Shown in pieces: positions 33,130 through 45,515 of a stretch of DNA of 64,000 bases. Below the pieces are notes generated by a model. That model did not search any database, was not told where the DNA came from, and saw only the letters and a program-made list of their open reading frames with translations. Position 1 is the first letter of the stretch. Each line of letters opens with the position of its first letter. Origin of the DNA: Diadema setosum (taxonomy: Eukaryota; Echinodermata; Echinoidea; Diadematoida; Diadematidae); the NCBI GenBank assembly GCA_033980235.1, contig CM067072.1:25450192-25514191 (forward strand). The letters run 5' to 3'. Position numbers and translations under genes: made by a program.

Positions 33130-35600
33130 TATAAGAGAAATACTGATATCTCCTTCTATTCTAGGCTTTATTACACAAAATTATGTAGGATGCTTTGCAC
33201 AACGGACCTATTATGCATCACATTGTGATATCTAAAACATCTTTTAAATCACTGCTCCCAAAGGTAAACATATGACCTTTGTGTATCTACTCGTTTGTGT
33301 GTATGTGTGTGCGTGTGTGTGTGTGTGGGGGGGAATAGTTTCCTCCTTCTTCTTCTTTTTTGTTAGAGTTTATCTTAGTTGATCTTGATACAGTGTACCT
33401 CTTTCGGTGCGCCCTTTCTCTTGTTATGTCACTTCATCCGTTTCTACATTTTGAAGCAAAGTAATTTGTTCAAGCATTGTGTATGTCCTCGTAACCGTAA
33501 TGTGTCATTTTGCTGCGATGAGTTGGTTCTAGTAGGCCCTATTATCGCTGTGAGATGTAATTTTTGTAATAACGTGTTGAGAATAACAGATTTTTGTTTC
33601 TAAACGAAAGGAAAATGACGGAATTGTTTTGATAACCAATGTGGATGACGTGTTGAGAATTCTGATTCCTGTTTCTGAACGAAAGGAAAATGACGGAATT
33701 ATTATTTTGATAACCAATGTGGATGACTACCTTCTATAAGTGATTTTGGTGTGAAAAGAGAGTTTGCTCAAAGAAACGCTTCTCATGAATGGTCAACGAA
33801 ACAAAATACATCATACAATGCAACGTGACTCGCGTGCATTTAGCAAACGAAATGTCTAGACCTTTAAGTTCAAGTAAAATGCATAAAACACAGAATAAGA
33901 AAGCAGACAAACTAACAAATATGGAATTAATGACCGCAGACGTAACGTAGGAAAACCTGACACCTATGCTTGAAGAAATTCCCACAAAAGCAGAGCGCAA
34001 GATAAAAGAATACATGTGCGTAGTCCATACAGGTCGTGATGCGCTCGGTCGAAATGCGTATGTCGCAGTAAACGAAATTTTAGGCATGTCTACACATGTA
34101 TATATAAATACTTGAATTCTACATACATTGTATAGTTTTATCCTTACAATAATATATAAAACAACCCCTTTCCGCATCCCTAGAAGTCATAAAAGAAAAA
34201 AAAAAAAAGAAAATCGCCCTTAAAGTTCAGGTTATGTTCAAGCTCACAACCCGTCCCCCCCCCCCCCCATGATGCAACAGTCCTGCTTAGCGACGGCGTT
34301 AACGCTTCATCGCACACACATAAATGGCGACAGCTTGGGTGTGTGAGAAAATTCATTCTTAAATGGATGCACCCCCATGGCACTCAGGATTATCACTGAC
34401 CCTCCTATGCCTTTTGTCTATCCACCCTCCTGCTTTAATCCCCCTCCCTTCACCTGTTGGCCTCCTTGCCCATGACCTCCCATCCTCTCCTTTTGTTTTC
34501 TTTGTTCCGTGTCCCTAGCCTGTCCCTGACTGTTCGTGTTGTGTGAACTTCTTTATAATGTGATTGCTTTCCCTGCCTGATTATCATTTTGCCTCTGACG
34601 AAGATTCTTCTGGAATCAAAAGCTCAGGCCCCTTTAGAGTATAGACTCCATTTTACTCCTTTGGCACGCCACTGATATTCGATAAGCAGTTTTCAGCATT
34701 TTTGTGTTTGTTTGTTTTTGTTTTTGTTTTGTTTCGTTTTGTTTTGTTTTTGCTACAGATAATTAGGCAATCACAAGACAGATATAATTCGATTCTAACC
34801 AATACCAAAATACGGTTGCCTGAATGTAAACTTTGGTGTGTTTGTGTTGTGTGTCGGCTGCAGTGTAGTTTGAAACAACAGAAACAGAAAAAAGAAAGAG
34901 GCACGCAATGTGTGCTATAATATACGAAAAGCCTCATTTACCGAGAAAGTTGATCGCTTCCATTCTCCTCCCATGTTGTTGTCAATGGAAGCTAAAGAGA
35001 ATGCTTTTAGCAAGTATACCAGTACCTAAAGAGGACCTGAGGAACCCGTTGTTTTGAATGCTGTGCTCGGTACGAGTTCAAAACGCAGTCGAAGTTATCA
35101 GAATGCCATTATAATAGAACTGATAGCTCTATAGAAAACTTGTTTAGGTCAGTAAAGGTTGCCGTAATGCAATCTTTGTGGAATTGACTCATTACATTTG
35201 AGCATTTTGAAAAACGTGTAGAGTACTTTCGTTTTGCATATAAATGTTAAGAAATAGTTTGAATGAACTATGAAAATAAAAAAAAGTATGGTTACTTCAA
35301 CGATGTTGAATAGTTCGATTAGCCGTGATGCATAAAGTGAATTCTGACTAATCCTTACCGATTTATGATCACTTCTATAAGCCAACAGTTAAGCTGAACT
35401 GCTTTGGAGTGATAAGACAGGTAAACGATGAAAACTTGGTACATGTTGTATGCTATTATAATTATTATAAAATCCTGTAGCCAGAACTGATTTTACGATC
35501 ATCTTTAACCTTTCAGAAAGTTCCAGTTTTCAACTTAAATAGTAGCGATAGCTTGTAAGAGTAAATTAGCATCCCTCTGACTATTTTTGGTCAATATGCA
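33130..35600. other. TE-A interior, no gene seen
   Basis: Contains a 76 bp tandem duplication at 33574-33726 (AACGAAAGGAAAATGACGG in both copies), a GT run at 33300-33326, a C run at 34254-34268 and GTTTT repeats at 34704-34749. No frame has recognisable motifs or splice support. Confidence 0.4.
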
Positions 35601-35609
35601 TACTCTTAA

Positions 35610-36359
35610 CCCTATTCTAACTGGGGGGGGGGGGGGGGGGGGTCAAATGGGTCAAATTGACCCCCCCCCCCCACGTTTCGCGTCACGATTATGCAACGCG
35701 CAAAGATTTTGCCGCGTCGTTTCACAACTTTTTTCATTGAAGTCTTCCGCATATTTTGAGACCAAATTTGCGACGTCTGAGTACACCGTTCTGAAGTTAC
35801 GTAATGTTATGCAAATGCATGTCAACCGGAAAACAGCTCAAATTCATGATATCGTGTGCAAATTGAATGTAAATTGTGTTTTGGGGGTTAAATTGATATA
35901 AATTATAGTATTTCATCTTTGAACCATTGAAATTAATCAATTCTATATAGTGTAGATAAGCCTGAAAAAGTGCCTGCAACAAATTTTGAAAAACAACAGA
36001 AAACACAAGGTCGAACAATCAATAAAATACATAAGAAATTAACAAAACAATAAAAAACAAAAGAAATTGGTTTTGACTGTGCTTTATTTTTAAATGAAAA
36101 TTGTTTTTATATGTCTTGAGGAATTTTGACACAAAAATTTAGCAATACTTCAGTCTTTTTTATGGAGTTATAGGTGAAAATATGATTTCATGCACAACTT
36201 TGCATAATCAATTCATTAAAAATAGAAAGGCAATATTTTTCTATTGTATGACCATGTAATCTTGTAGTTGACATCCAGCTCTATCTTCAGGAAATCTGAA
36301 GATCTGAAGGGGGGGGGGGGGGTCACCCCCAGTAAAAACTCCTCCCAGTTAGAATAGGG
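35610..36359. mobile_element. 750 bp non-autonomous element with TTAA target duplication
   Basis: CCCTATTCTAACTGGG and its exact complement CCCAGTTAGAATAGGG form 16 bp terminal repeats, flanked by TTAA at 35606-35609 and 36360-36363. Long G runs lie just inside both ends. TTAA with CCC-starting ends fits piggyBac-type mobilisation, so the piggyBac remnants at 7 and 18 kb belong to a plausible helper superfamily. Confidence 0.85.
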
Positions 36360-36363
36360 TTAA

Positions 36364-37125
36364 GCCAGCTGGACAATGGGCGCGATTATCACCACGCGTG
36401 GTTAACCTAAACAATGCTCGGCCGGCTTGTTCGGTTTCAGTGTTGTTTTTTGTTTCTATTTCCCCCTTTTAAAAACGAAGGTTCCTTAGTCCAGCCATTG
36501 TTTTCGCTTCCTGCTCAAGACATTGAACAGTTCAGCAAAGCTGAAGTTTAGATCACTAAACGGCGACATGAACTCATGATGATAATAGGACTTAGATCAC
36601 AGCCGAAAGTGCGCTCCTTCATTACTCTAGAATGAGAAAGAATACCCTGTCTGTGTTCAAAGTTTGGTTACGGACGATGAGAAAAAAAAAAGGTTTGAAT
36701 CATGAATTGTCGGATGACGTCGGCAGATTGATGATATAAATATTAGCGTATCATGGGAAAGATTAAGTAATGATGAGCCCAATGATATCGCAGGGCTCCA
36801 AACTAATTTTTATTTTTGACCATCAAAATCATTGATTTCTATTTTTTTTTTTTTTTTTGGTGGCCAAAAAAATCAAGAAAAACATAGGAAAAACTAAATC
36901 GGTCCTACTAAAAACAATTATTAAGCATTACTGACGTGACAGGTACCCTTGTCTAAAATAAATGAATACAGAAGTAGATCATCTTATCACCATTATTCTG
37001 AATTCTAAGATTTAGCAAATAGGCTTATAGATAATTATAAAAGTTGATGCCTATGCTATCAGGTGGTCATAGCTTACTTTTGGGATGAGAAAGTGGGAGC
37101 ATTTCCAGATTTTTTGTTTTAGCAT
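36364..37125. other. TE-A interior, no gene seen
   Basis: AT-rich with a T run at 36842-36859; no coding signal. Confidence 0.4.
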
Positions 37126-37129
37126 TGTA

Positions 37130-37426
37130 AAGAGCCGAAAGTTACCGCTATTCATTTCTGATTGTAAAAGCAATCATCCAACATTTACTATAGTATGTTA
37201 GAACCTTACGGAGCCGAATATTACCGTTAATCATTTTCAAATACACTGTATAAAAGCAAACAACCGACATTCAATTTAGCATCTTATGGAGCTGAATGTT
37301 ACCCTTATTGATTTCCGAATGTGAAGCAAACATCCTCTATTTATCTAAGCATCATACTGAGCCTATATACCATTAATCATTTTCAAATGTGAAAGCAATA
37401 ATCTGTTATTTATGTTAGCATTGTAC
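37130..37426. repeat. TE-A right array, outlying part, minus orientation
   Basis: Four diverged copies of the ~71 bp unit in reverse orientation (GGAGCCGAATATTACCG, AAAGCAAACAACCGACAT). It is cut off from the main right array by TE-E. Confidence 0.75.
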
Positions 37427-40214
37427 CAGAGCTGCCAACCGTTCCGAAAAATTCGTATACGAAAAATCGAAGGGAATACGACAATATGAAAACGTCCTTA
37501 GAAAGTACGAATTCACAGTGGGGAAAAATAATGGGTAAAAATATAGCAAACGCACGTCGCATGTGCCATATTCAGCTTGGGATATCGATGCAACGCGTAC
37601 GCACCGTATGTGGAAAGCGCTGAATAGAAAAATGTGCGCACACGCATATCGCTGCTTGCGTACTGTGTACACCGAACAGAACTTCGCGCGCGTGAATCCC
37701 TGTCGACTAGGGACCCTGGATGTTTACATGGATCGCCGTGGTATCCCAATGTGTGGCCGGCCGGCTGGGGAGTGTCTACACACTGTTACTAGCCAGCTGC
37801 CACTACAGTACCGTATGAGGCGGGGTGAAAGCGTCCCGTTGTGCAATGTCTGCTTCTTTTTCTCTTCTTTTCATCCTCTTGTCCCTTGCCTCCCAAGTAC
37901 AAAATGATTTTTAGAGTGTTGTGTGTTTTTTTTTATAACGCTATTGCATCATTTTCTGCGAGGAAGTTGTAGAGGTGAGTTTCTGTTCGTGTATTGATGA
38001 CTGATGTGCACTGCCCTCTGCAGTATATGTGCAGGTGAAAAGCGTTCGAACTTTCTTTCCAGAGTATCGTGGAAACTCGATTATTTCTAGGCCTATTAAA
38101 GGAGATCTCAAATAACAGAATACTTATAACAAACTATTTTCCCGTCAAAATGGATCAATTTCCTTTGTTTTGTATCGTTTATTGACTTGATCCCATAGGA
38201 TCTCGTCGCAATACCGAGTTTTATATGTGTGTTTATTTTCGCGTAGCTTTCGGTGCTGCAAAACTTTTGCTAGGGCCTAAGCTTACTACTAAACTTCGTT
38301 TTATTTCCGTCGTTTCTCACACCTCGTTTAGTACGATTTCTTACATTTTATATCACTTTATCTGTTCCCTTTATACTTTGAAGTATTTAAACGTAATTCT
38401 CTTAGTGTCTCGCACTGTTATTTTCGTAACGGCGATTTCTCCGCTTCGCTGCAATCGAAGCGACGGAGTTTGATCCCAGTCGCTTCGATGTGCTATTTGT
38501 TGTCTTTTCTAAATGTTTGTGTTGTTGGGAGGTGTTGATACTTTGTATTTATTATTGAGTTTCCTAGGTATTTATCTCGAGGGATTATGCGTGTTTCTTA
38601 ATGTTGATCATAGGAAAAGGCTAAAATGATCTTGAATGATGTCTGATAGTGATGATAACTATGCTGGTGACTGGTGTAAAAAGACGGCTTCCTGTGAATG
38701 CTTAGCGTACGTGACGTTTGTTTTATTTCCCTTTCCCTCTAGTCTTCTTTCCCCCTTACTCTTCTTTCCCCTCTCAAGAATGATTAAAAAAAAGAAATTA
38801 CGTACACCTCACAACAAAACGAACCATGTGCTATAGCAACTTTCGTAAAGTTAAATCTAAATGTTCAATATCAGCAAAGAATAAGGCGAAAACACGAATG
38901 ACAATAAATGAAAGCGAAGAGATTGTGTATGCAGTCTCTTCGGCTCGAAGAAACTTGACACCCCACCCCTCTCCCTTGTGGAAATTTCCACAAAAGCAGG
39001 TGACACACCCAGGTGCGTGCCAGACGAAAGAATGCGCGCATTGGAATAAACAGCGTGTAAGTATCCTGGAAATATCGATGGAAGAACCAGCTCATTAGTT
39101 GAATTAAAGGAATAATTCCAAAGATATCATGACTCTATGTCTATAGCCGTTCTTTTGGCGCATAGTAGGGAACATCGAAGAGTCGATTATAGTGTACTTG
39201 ATCGAATATCTAATGTTCCCTGAACAATAACAAAAGGATTGATTATTTAGTCAATTAAAAATGCAATCACAGAAATACATGAAAGGTCTCGTATTCCCAG
39301 ACAAATTCACTACGAGAAGGTCCATTGAGATGCAGTCATCACCTGGTTAGACAGCAAAATACAACGTGTAATGACAATTAATTTCAGTTCACGCGCATCA
39401 AAACTGCTTATTACTTTTCAAAGTTTTGGCTATCAACATTCGTTCGTGGGTGTATTTTGTTTGTTTGTTTGTTTGTTTTGTGTGTTTTTCCCTCGTGAAA
39501 GACGTAATGATTTCTTCATATCGAACGTAAATTGCATGTTTACCGTAAACAAGCCATTCAGCTCAGCTCAGCTATGGCGCATTCGATCCATCGAACTTGC
39601 AGTAACCTCTTATAGGCAGGAGCACATGGCGCATTCATTTAAACTTGAAAATGAAGCCACGTGTTTGCACCACATCGGCACTTCCACACACAGCGCGGCA
39701 TTTTGCGATCATCGTTATAGCAGACTTTCCGATTCCAGTCAGGGGAAAAGGAATTGGAATACTTCGAAAAATACTGATGTTTAAAATCCAATAAAATGAA
39801 AAAAGCCTGAAAACAACGCATGATTATGTTTTGATAGTACATAATTGGAAACACAGAACAGAGTTTTGCATCCGCTCACACAGAAGCTCTCTTGAGAAGA
39901 TCAAGCTGCATTCCCCGTCCCCTGCTAGAAAATGGAAGCTTCCATAATCAGCCCAGAAAGATTTTGGAGGTACAAACTTGCACTTGTACACATTGCGAGA
40001 AAGCAATCAATCAACGCTGAACATTGCGTAGTTTAGAATCTTTATCGTGCTGGTGACCAGCTGGATGCTTCGGCATGTGTCATAACGTTATGTTTAGAGC
40101 CTGTAGGCCTCATAGCAAAAAGAGGGAGATTGAAAAAAATACGAATTCTGGTGGAAAATACGAATTTTTGAGCTGCTGAGTACTAATTTGTGCTTCGAAA
40201 GGTTGGCAGCTCTG
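37427..40214. mobile_element. TE-E: 2.8 kb element nested in the TE-A right array
   Basis: CAGAGCTGCCAACC at 37427 is matched by GGTTGGCAGCTCTG ending 40214. The ~71 bp array stops at one edge (TTAGCATTGTAC) and resumes at the other (TCGTATACGGAGC), so the insertion split one unit. The duplicated target is about 6-8 bp and imperfect. CAGAG-type ends suggest hAT. Inside there is no recognised transposase, only scattered short frames. Confidence 0.75.
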
Positions 40215-42300
40215 TCGTATACGGAGCAGAATTTAACAGTTAGTCATTTCCAAATATAAAAGCAAACATCCGACATCTATTTTATCATCGTACGGAGCCG
40301 AATGTCACTGTTGTCCACTTGCGAAAGTGAAATGAGTCATCTGACAATTATTTCATCATATCGTACGGAGCCGAATTTTGAACGTCAAGGCAGACATCAG
40401 ACAGTTTTTTTTTTTGTGTGTGTGTGTTTTGTTTTGTTTTGTTTTTGTTTTGTTTTTTACCATCAAACGCAGCCGAATGTTACTATTCATTTCGAAATGT
40501 AATACACATGTAGCAAATATCCGACATCTATTTTAGCATAGTACGGAACAGAATGTAACTGCTATTCACTTCCAAACGTAAAAGCAATCAGGTGACATTA
40601 ATCATTTTGGCATCTTCCGGAGTCGAATGTTATTGCTATTTATTTGCGAAAGTACATAGCAATATAAATTATAAGCAAGCATCCGACATTTATTTAAACA
40701 TCGTACGGAGTTGAATATTATTATCATTCATTTCCGAAAGTCGAAGGGAGCTGATTGTTATTGTTATATTTCGAACGTAAAACCGAATATCAGACATTTA
40801 TTTTATCATCGTATATACGGAGTTATTTTGGTTATTCATTTCCGAACGTCACAACAAACATGCGTTATTTATTTTAGCATCTTCCGGAGCTGAATGTTAT
40901 TGCTATTTACTCTTGAACAAAAAAGCAAACATCAGACATTTATGTTATCATATACACGGAGTTGAATATTATTGTGTTCATTTCCGAACCATCGAACGCA
41001 GCTGAATGTATACTGTTATTCATTTCGAAATTTAAAAGCGAACACCCGACAGTTATTTTAGCATTGTATGGAGCAGAACATTACTGCTATTCACTTCCGA
41101 ACGCAAAATCGTATATACGGAGTTGAATATTTTTGTTATTAATTTCCGAACGTCACAGCAAACATTCGACATTTATTTTAGCATCTTCCGGAGCTGAATG
41201 TTATTGCCATTTACTCTTGAACATAAAGGCAAACATCAGACATTTATGTTATCATCGTATACACGGAGTTGAATATTATTGTGTTCATTTCCGAACCATC
41301 GAACGCAGGTGAATGTTACTGTTATTCATTTCGAAATTTAAAAGCGAACATCCGACAGTTATTTTAGCATCGTATGGAGCAGAATATTACTGCTATTCAC
41401 TTCCGAACGTAAAAGCAATCATCTGACATCTATTTTGTCATCTTCCGGAGCCGAATGCTATTGCTATTTACTTTCGAAAGTACAGGCAATCATCCGTCAT
41501 TCATTTTATTATCGTAAGAAGTTGAATATTTTTGTTATTTATTTCCGAACGTCAAAGGGATCATTCGACATTTACTTTAGCATCTTCGGGAGCTGAATGT
41601 TATTGCTATTTACTTCCGAACGTAAAAGCAAACATCAGATATACATTGTATATTTTATAAACGTATACGGAGTTGAATGTCATTGTTATTCATTTCCGAA
41701 CATCAAAGCAATCATTGAACATTAATTTTACCACCGAACGCACCTGAATGTTACTGTTATTCATTTCGAAATCTAAAAGCAAACATCCAACAGTTATTTT
41801 AGCATCGTATGGAGCAGAATATTACTGCTATTCACTTCCGAACGTAAAAGCAATCATCTGACATTTATGTTAGCATTTTCCGAAGCCGAATGTTATTGCT
41901 ATTTATTTTCGAAAGTAAAATCAAATATCCGTCTTTTATTTTATCATCGTACGGAGTTGAATATTTTTGTTATTTATTTCCGAACGTCAAAGGGATCATT
42001 CGACATATAGCCTACTCAAGCATCTTCCGGAGCTGAATGTTATTGCTATTTACTTTCGAACGTAAGAGCAAACATCCGGCATTTATCTTATCGTCTTACG
42101 GAGTTGAATATTATCATTCACTTCCGAACGCCAAAGCAAACATTCGGTATTTATTCCAGTATCATACGGAGTCAAATGTCATCGTGATTCATTTCTAAAA
42201 TCAAAAGTAAACATGCAACATTCATTTTTGCGTCTTACGGAGCCGACTGTTACCGCTGTTCATTTTCAAAAGTAAAGGCAAACATCCGACTTTTTTTGTA
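40215..42300. repeat. TE-A main right array, ~71 bp repeat, minus orientation
   Basis: About 28 copies, typical words CATCCGACATTTATTTTA, GCATCTTCCGGAGCTGAATG, TTATTGCTATTTAC and TTCGAACGTAAAAGCAA, the reverse complement of the left array. Higher-order repetition is visible: blocks near 40870-41100 and 41180-41400 share the same order of unit variants (TCATCGTATACACGGAG, ACCATCGAACGCAG). Confidence 0.85.
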
Positions 42301-42599
42301 GCCCGATTGGGCCACCGAATTTTCAGCAATGAAATTTTGGTGGCGCAGGTCGTTAAAAGTCGTGAATAGCGAGATGATCGTAACCGATGTCGATATGTTC
42401 TAATAATTATTGATACTTGAGTGATGAACGCATGTGCACAACTTCCGCAGGTGTACTTCTTTAGAAAGTAGCGAACAATCAAGGCAGTGGACATCAGAGT
42501 GTGATTAAATCGTAAAGAAGCCCCTGAAATCGGAATTTGATGAAAATGGGCAAAGTCGGAACTCCATGAAATGTATTTTGATTGAGCGGTCAAAATAAA

Positions 42600-42825
42600 G
42601 CTTAACGGGAATCTGCCCTTGAATACCCTCGTCCACCCTCGTCCACCCTCGTCCACCCTCGTCCAACCCGCGTCAATCGAGACGCAAAATCCCGAGGATG
42701 GATTATCCGTGCGGGCGGATGGACTCGTCCACTGAACGCGTATACCCGCGGGTACCCGCGGGGATACGCGTCAGTGGCCTCGTCCAGATCTCGGAAAAGT
42801 GTGACGTTTCCCGCGGTCGGCACCG
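42600..42825. repeat. TE-A right terminus: 11 bp repeats and GC hairpin
   Basis: CCCTCGTCCAC is repeated four times at ~42626-42665. A near-perfect hairpin at 42729-42779 has CCACTGAACGCGTATACCCG against the complement of GGATACGCGTCAGTGG. The 25 bp terminal repeat ends at 42825. Confidence 0.75.
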
Positions 42826-42964
42826 TATATGAATTTGTTATATATGGCATTTGTTTTTCGATTCAACAACACGAAATTACACTAATGACCAGAAAAACTC
42901 ATATACATGTACTGAATGGCAGTGATTATCTAGACAATGTAGGGTTCATGGGGTCAAAGATCAG

Positions 42965-42977
42965 GGGTCAAAGGTCA
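42965..42977 (+). promoter_or_regulatory. DR1-type nuclear receptor half-site pair
   Basis: GGGTCAAAGGTCA is a direct repeat of the RGGTCA hexamer with 1 nt spacing, the RXR/PPAR/HNF4-type arrangement. It sits in a dispersed-repeat context rich in GGTCAAAG words (42955-43360), so function is doubtful. Confidence 0.3.
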
Positions 42978-43575
42978 AGGGCAACACTTTAAAATTTTAC
43001 TATTTTCCTCATGTTTATGCAATGCCAGCAGGATTAATTTTTTTTACACATGTATAACCAAATAGAGATTCTCTGGAAAGTTTATTTCTTTTTTTTTCTT
43101 TAGCCTCAAAGTCCAAAAGGTCAAAGATCAAGTGACAGTGCTGAACTAACTTTTTCCTCCATATCTCGGAAGTGGCTCAAGTTATCTTGAAACTTACTAC
43201 ATATTTATGCATGTTCTGCCTGACAGTGATTATCTTATTAATTTTATGGACAAAGGCCAGATGAAAATGGTAACAATTTACCTCAGAAATTGCACTTTTT
43301 CTCCATACCTTGAAAATTACTCAATGCATGAATGTATGAATGGGTCAAAGTCAAGTTAAAGTCCTTAAATCCCCAAATACATGCTCTCTTATTCATCCGA
43401 TTAAACCTAGGTCAAGGAAGGTGAATATTCAACACATTTGTGACAAACTTGTCATTTTAATATTTTGCCAATTTTGTGAAAATGTAATCACACATTGTCC
43501 ACATGTACTATCTAGACCTATTAAGAGAATCATGCATTATGGCAGAGGCATACCAATCGCCATAGCGACATTTCT

Positions 43576-44697
43576 AGTTAACTTTGTTTTCTTAAAATGT
43601 CAATCGTGTTTTCTCATAGCTATGATAAAATCAAATTTTCATTAATAGTATGAAACGGAATCTGCCTGAGTGAAAACTTAAAGTTTAATTATTTACAGTG
43701 TATTTGAAATATCAAAAATATGAGTGGTTTTAAAGAGTGTCCCTGAAATATTAAAGATAGGGTTACATTTTGAAGCCAATTTGACCTTGTTTGTAGGGGA
43801 AAAGGGTCAAAGTGAGTCCAAATGTCTTTGAAATTTACTAAAAATAGGGGCTCATTTTGAAGTTTTGGAACGAATATGGTTACACCTTTAAAGACGCTGT
43901 TGAGGGACCAGACCACCAAGTTACACCTCACCATTTCTGAAAATGAGCCACAAAGCCAAAAAGCATAAAATATGCAAATTAGCTACCTTACTAGAGGCCA
44001 TGACCACCACCCATCCAAATGATCTCGCTTTTCACCTCGGAAGAACCTACTTGGATGAGGGGTGTAGCTGTAACCAACTGACTTTTGACTCTATGTTCCC
44101 TACTCTTAGCTTCCACAATGTGCCTCCTTTGTTTTTACTCTTTGCCTGTGCTTTCTTGACTTCTTTTTCCTCTGGTGTTTTGTCCTTTGCAAAAGAGCCC
44201 GCAATGAGTCTTTTTGGCTCTTCAATTTCTTTCTCTGTCCACTTATGCCATGCTCTGCATACTCTCTTCTTCTTGAAGGATTTACCACCACGAGCTGCAA
44301 AATATTCAAGAACAATGTTTAAATCCTTGAAGATTCAATGACTTGAATTACAAACAATTGAGTATAAGCACTTCCTCAATTACTCAGCATTTGCAAAAAT
44401 GCTGAAAGTTTCATACTTATTTGTGTAGATAAGCTTAAAACTCCCGACCATGATTAATAAACTGCATGAATAAACCTAAAATTGTATTGCTATCCTTGGA
44501 AGTCAGGTAAAAATAAACAAGACATTGATAGCAACATAAATTAATTATTACCAGTATGCTGTTTACAATCAACTTGGCAATGTGATTTAAAATAAAATTT
44601 TAACATCGCCTACAAACTGAATAGATATCTCTGGGTTTTGAATAGGGACGTTCAGGGAAGCTTTCTTTTATCCAACCCGAGGCAATCCAGCGGTTAC
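43576..44697 (-). repeat. R1 copy c, near full length
   Basis: Third copy of the R1 block, collinear with 18503-19600. It follows the right flank of TE-A as R1a follows the uninterrupted site at 7.5 kb. The SANT-like exon inside is listed separately. Confidence 0.75.
44047..44294 (-). CDS. SANT-like exon carried by R1 (best-preserved copy)
   Basis: An acceptor (ATATTTTGCAG) ends at 44295. The frame is open for 82 codons to TAG at 44047. It reads KSFKKKRVCRAWHKWTEKEI, then KRLIAGSFAKDKTPEEKEVK and TLWKLRVGNIESKVSWLQL. The W-T-E-x-E-I...F, K-P.E.EV and I.SKVSWL pattern resembles a single SANT/Myb-like helix bundle found at the C-terminus of some invertebrate zinc-finger proteins; that likeness is recall. 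Three copies share the frame (8.7, 19.0 and 44.1 kb). No start codon; it would be a terminal exon. No partner exon is visible here. Confidence 0.45.
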
Positions 44698-44876
44698 CTT
44701 ATCCCAAAGGTAAACAGGACTCTTAAATCAGCCTGTGACATAGATCGGGTTAAAAATGCAACCCACTGCCCCCCCCCCCTTCTCTAATAAAACATCCTCA
44801 CACACGTTCTCTTTCTCAATTCCTTTCTTCCTCTCGTTCACACGCCCTCCCCCTTATTTTATAATTACAACCCTGA

Positions 44877-45484
44877 CGTGATTACAGCGCTCCCTTGATT
44901 AGAATGACTGAGATGATTGCTGGATGACAAGTGGTATTATGTAACAGTAATTAAGGGTTAGTTTTGAAAATCAATTATTGATAGGATTTGATTTGAGGAT
45001 CCCTTTTAGTTCGATTATACATGATGAATATGTTGTGACTCAATGTCAATTAAACAGAAGTCATGGAGTAATAATTATTATAGCAATCAAAGATGAATTA
45101 AAGTAATTAAAGTAATCAAAGCAATTATCAGATTCGTGTCCAATCTTTAAAAGATCAAATACGCTTGACACCCGATGAAACTCCCTCACCACCTCCTCTA
45201 GGTATTCCATGTGAAACATCGTCATTGCCATCTGCGTCCCCATAGTCCTGGTCGAAGTGTTCTTGGTTCGATTTGAGAGGGGGAAAAAAATTAGAGCTAA
45301 CATTTTTTATTTCTCTGAAATTCATAGCACATTATCAAATACCAATGAATTCATAAAAGACAAAGAAATTCTCACTGTGGTATACTTGCAGGGGCATTTG
45401 AATTCACATTCAGAATGGAAGATTACAAAGTTCACAAAAATATCAAAGTGCAATGATTGAGGACCCCACCCCCCCCCCCCCCCC

Positions 45485-45515
<31 letters not shown>

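Larger units (their letters stand above)
24166..42825. mobile_element. TE-A: 18.66 kb terminal-inverted-repeat element
   Basis: The left end CAGTGCCGACCGCGGGAAAC and the reverse complement of the right end CGGTGCCGACCGCGGGAAAC match over 25 bp with one mismatch. TATA precedes the left end (24162-24165) and follows the right end (42826-42829). The joined flanks reconstruct the sequence seen uninterrupted at 7513-7655. Both ends have GC-rich hairpins, then arrays of a ~71 bp repeat in opposite orientation. Nested insertions at 27.6, 28.4-32.2, 32.5, 35.6 and 37.4-40.2 kb account for about 7.9 kb. No transposase motif is visible, so it looks non-autonomous or gutted. The superfamily cannot be assigned; a 4 bp duplication is compatible with several. 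Confidence 0.75.

Noticed and set aside
37563..37907. 114-codon plus-strand frame inside TE-E
   Set aside because: No recognisable transposase or domain motif; overlapping frames on the minus strand are equally open.
42955..43360. Cluster of nuclear-receptor response elements
   Set aside because: GGTCAAAG words are part of a dispersed repeat; only one strict DR1 is present, so a regulatory array is not supported.
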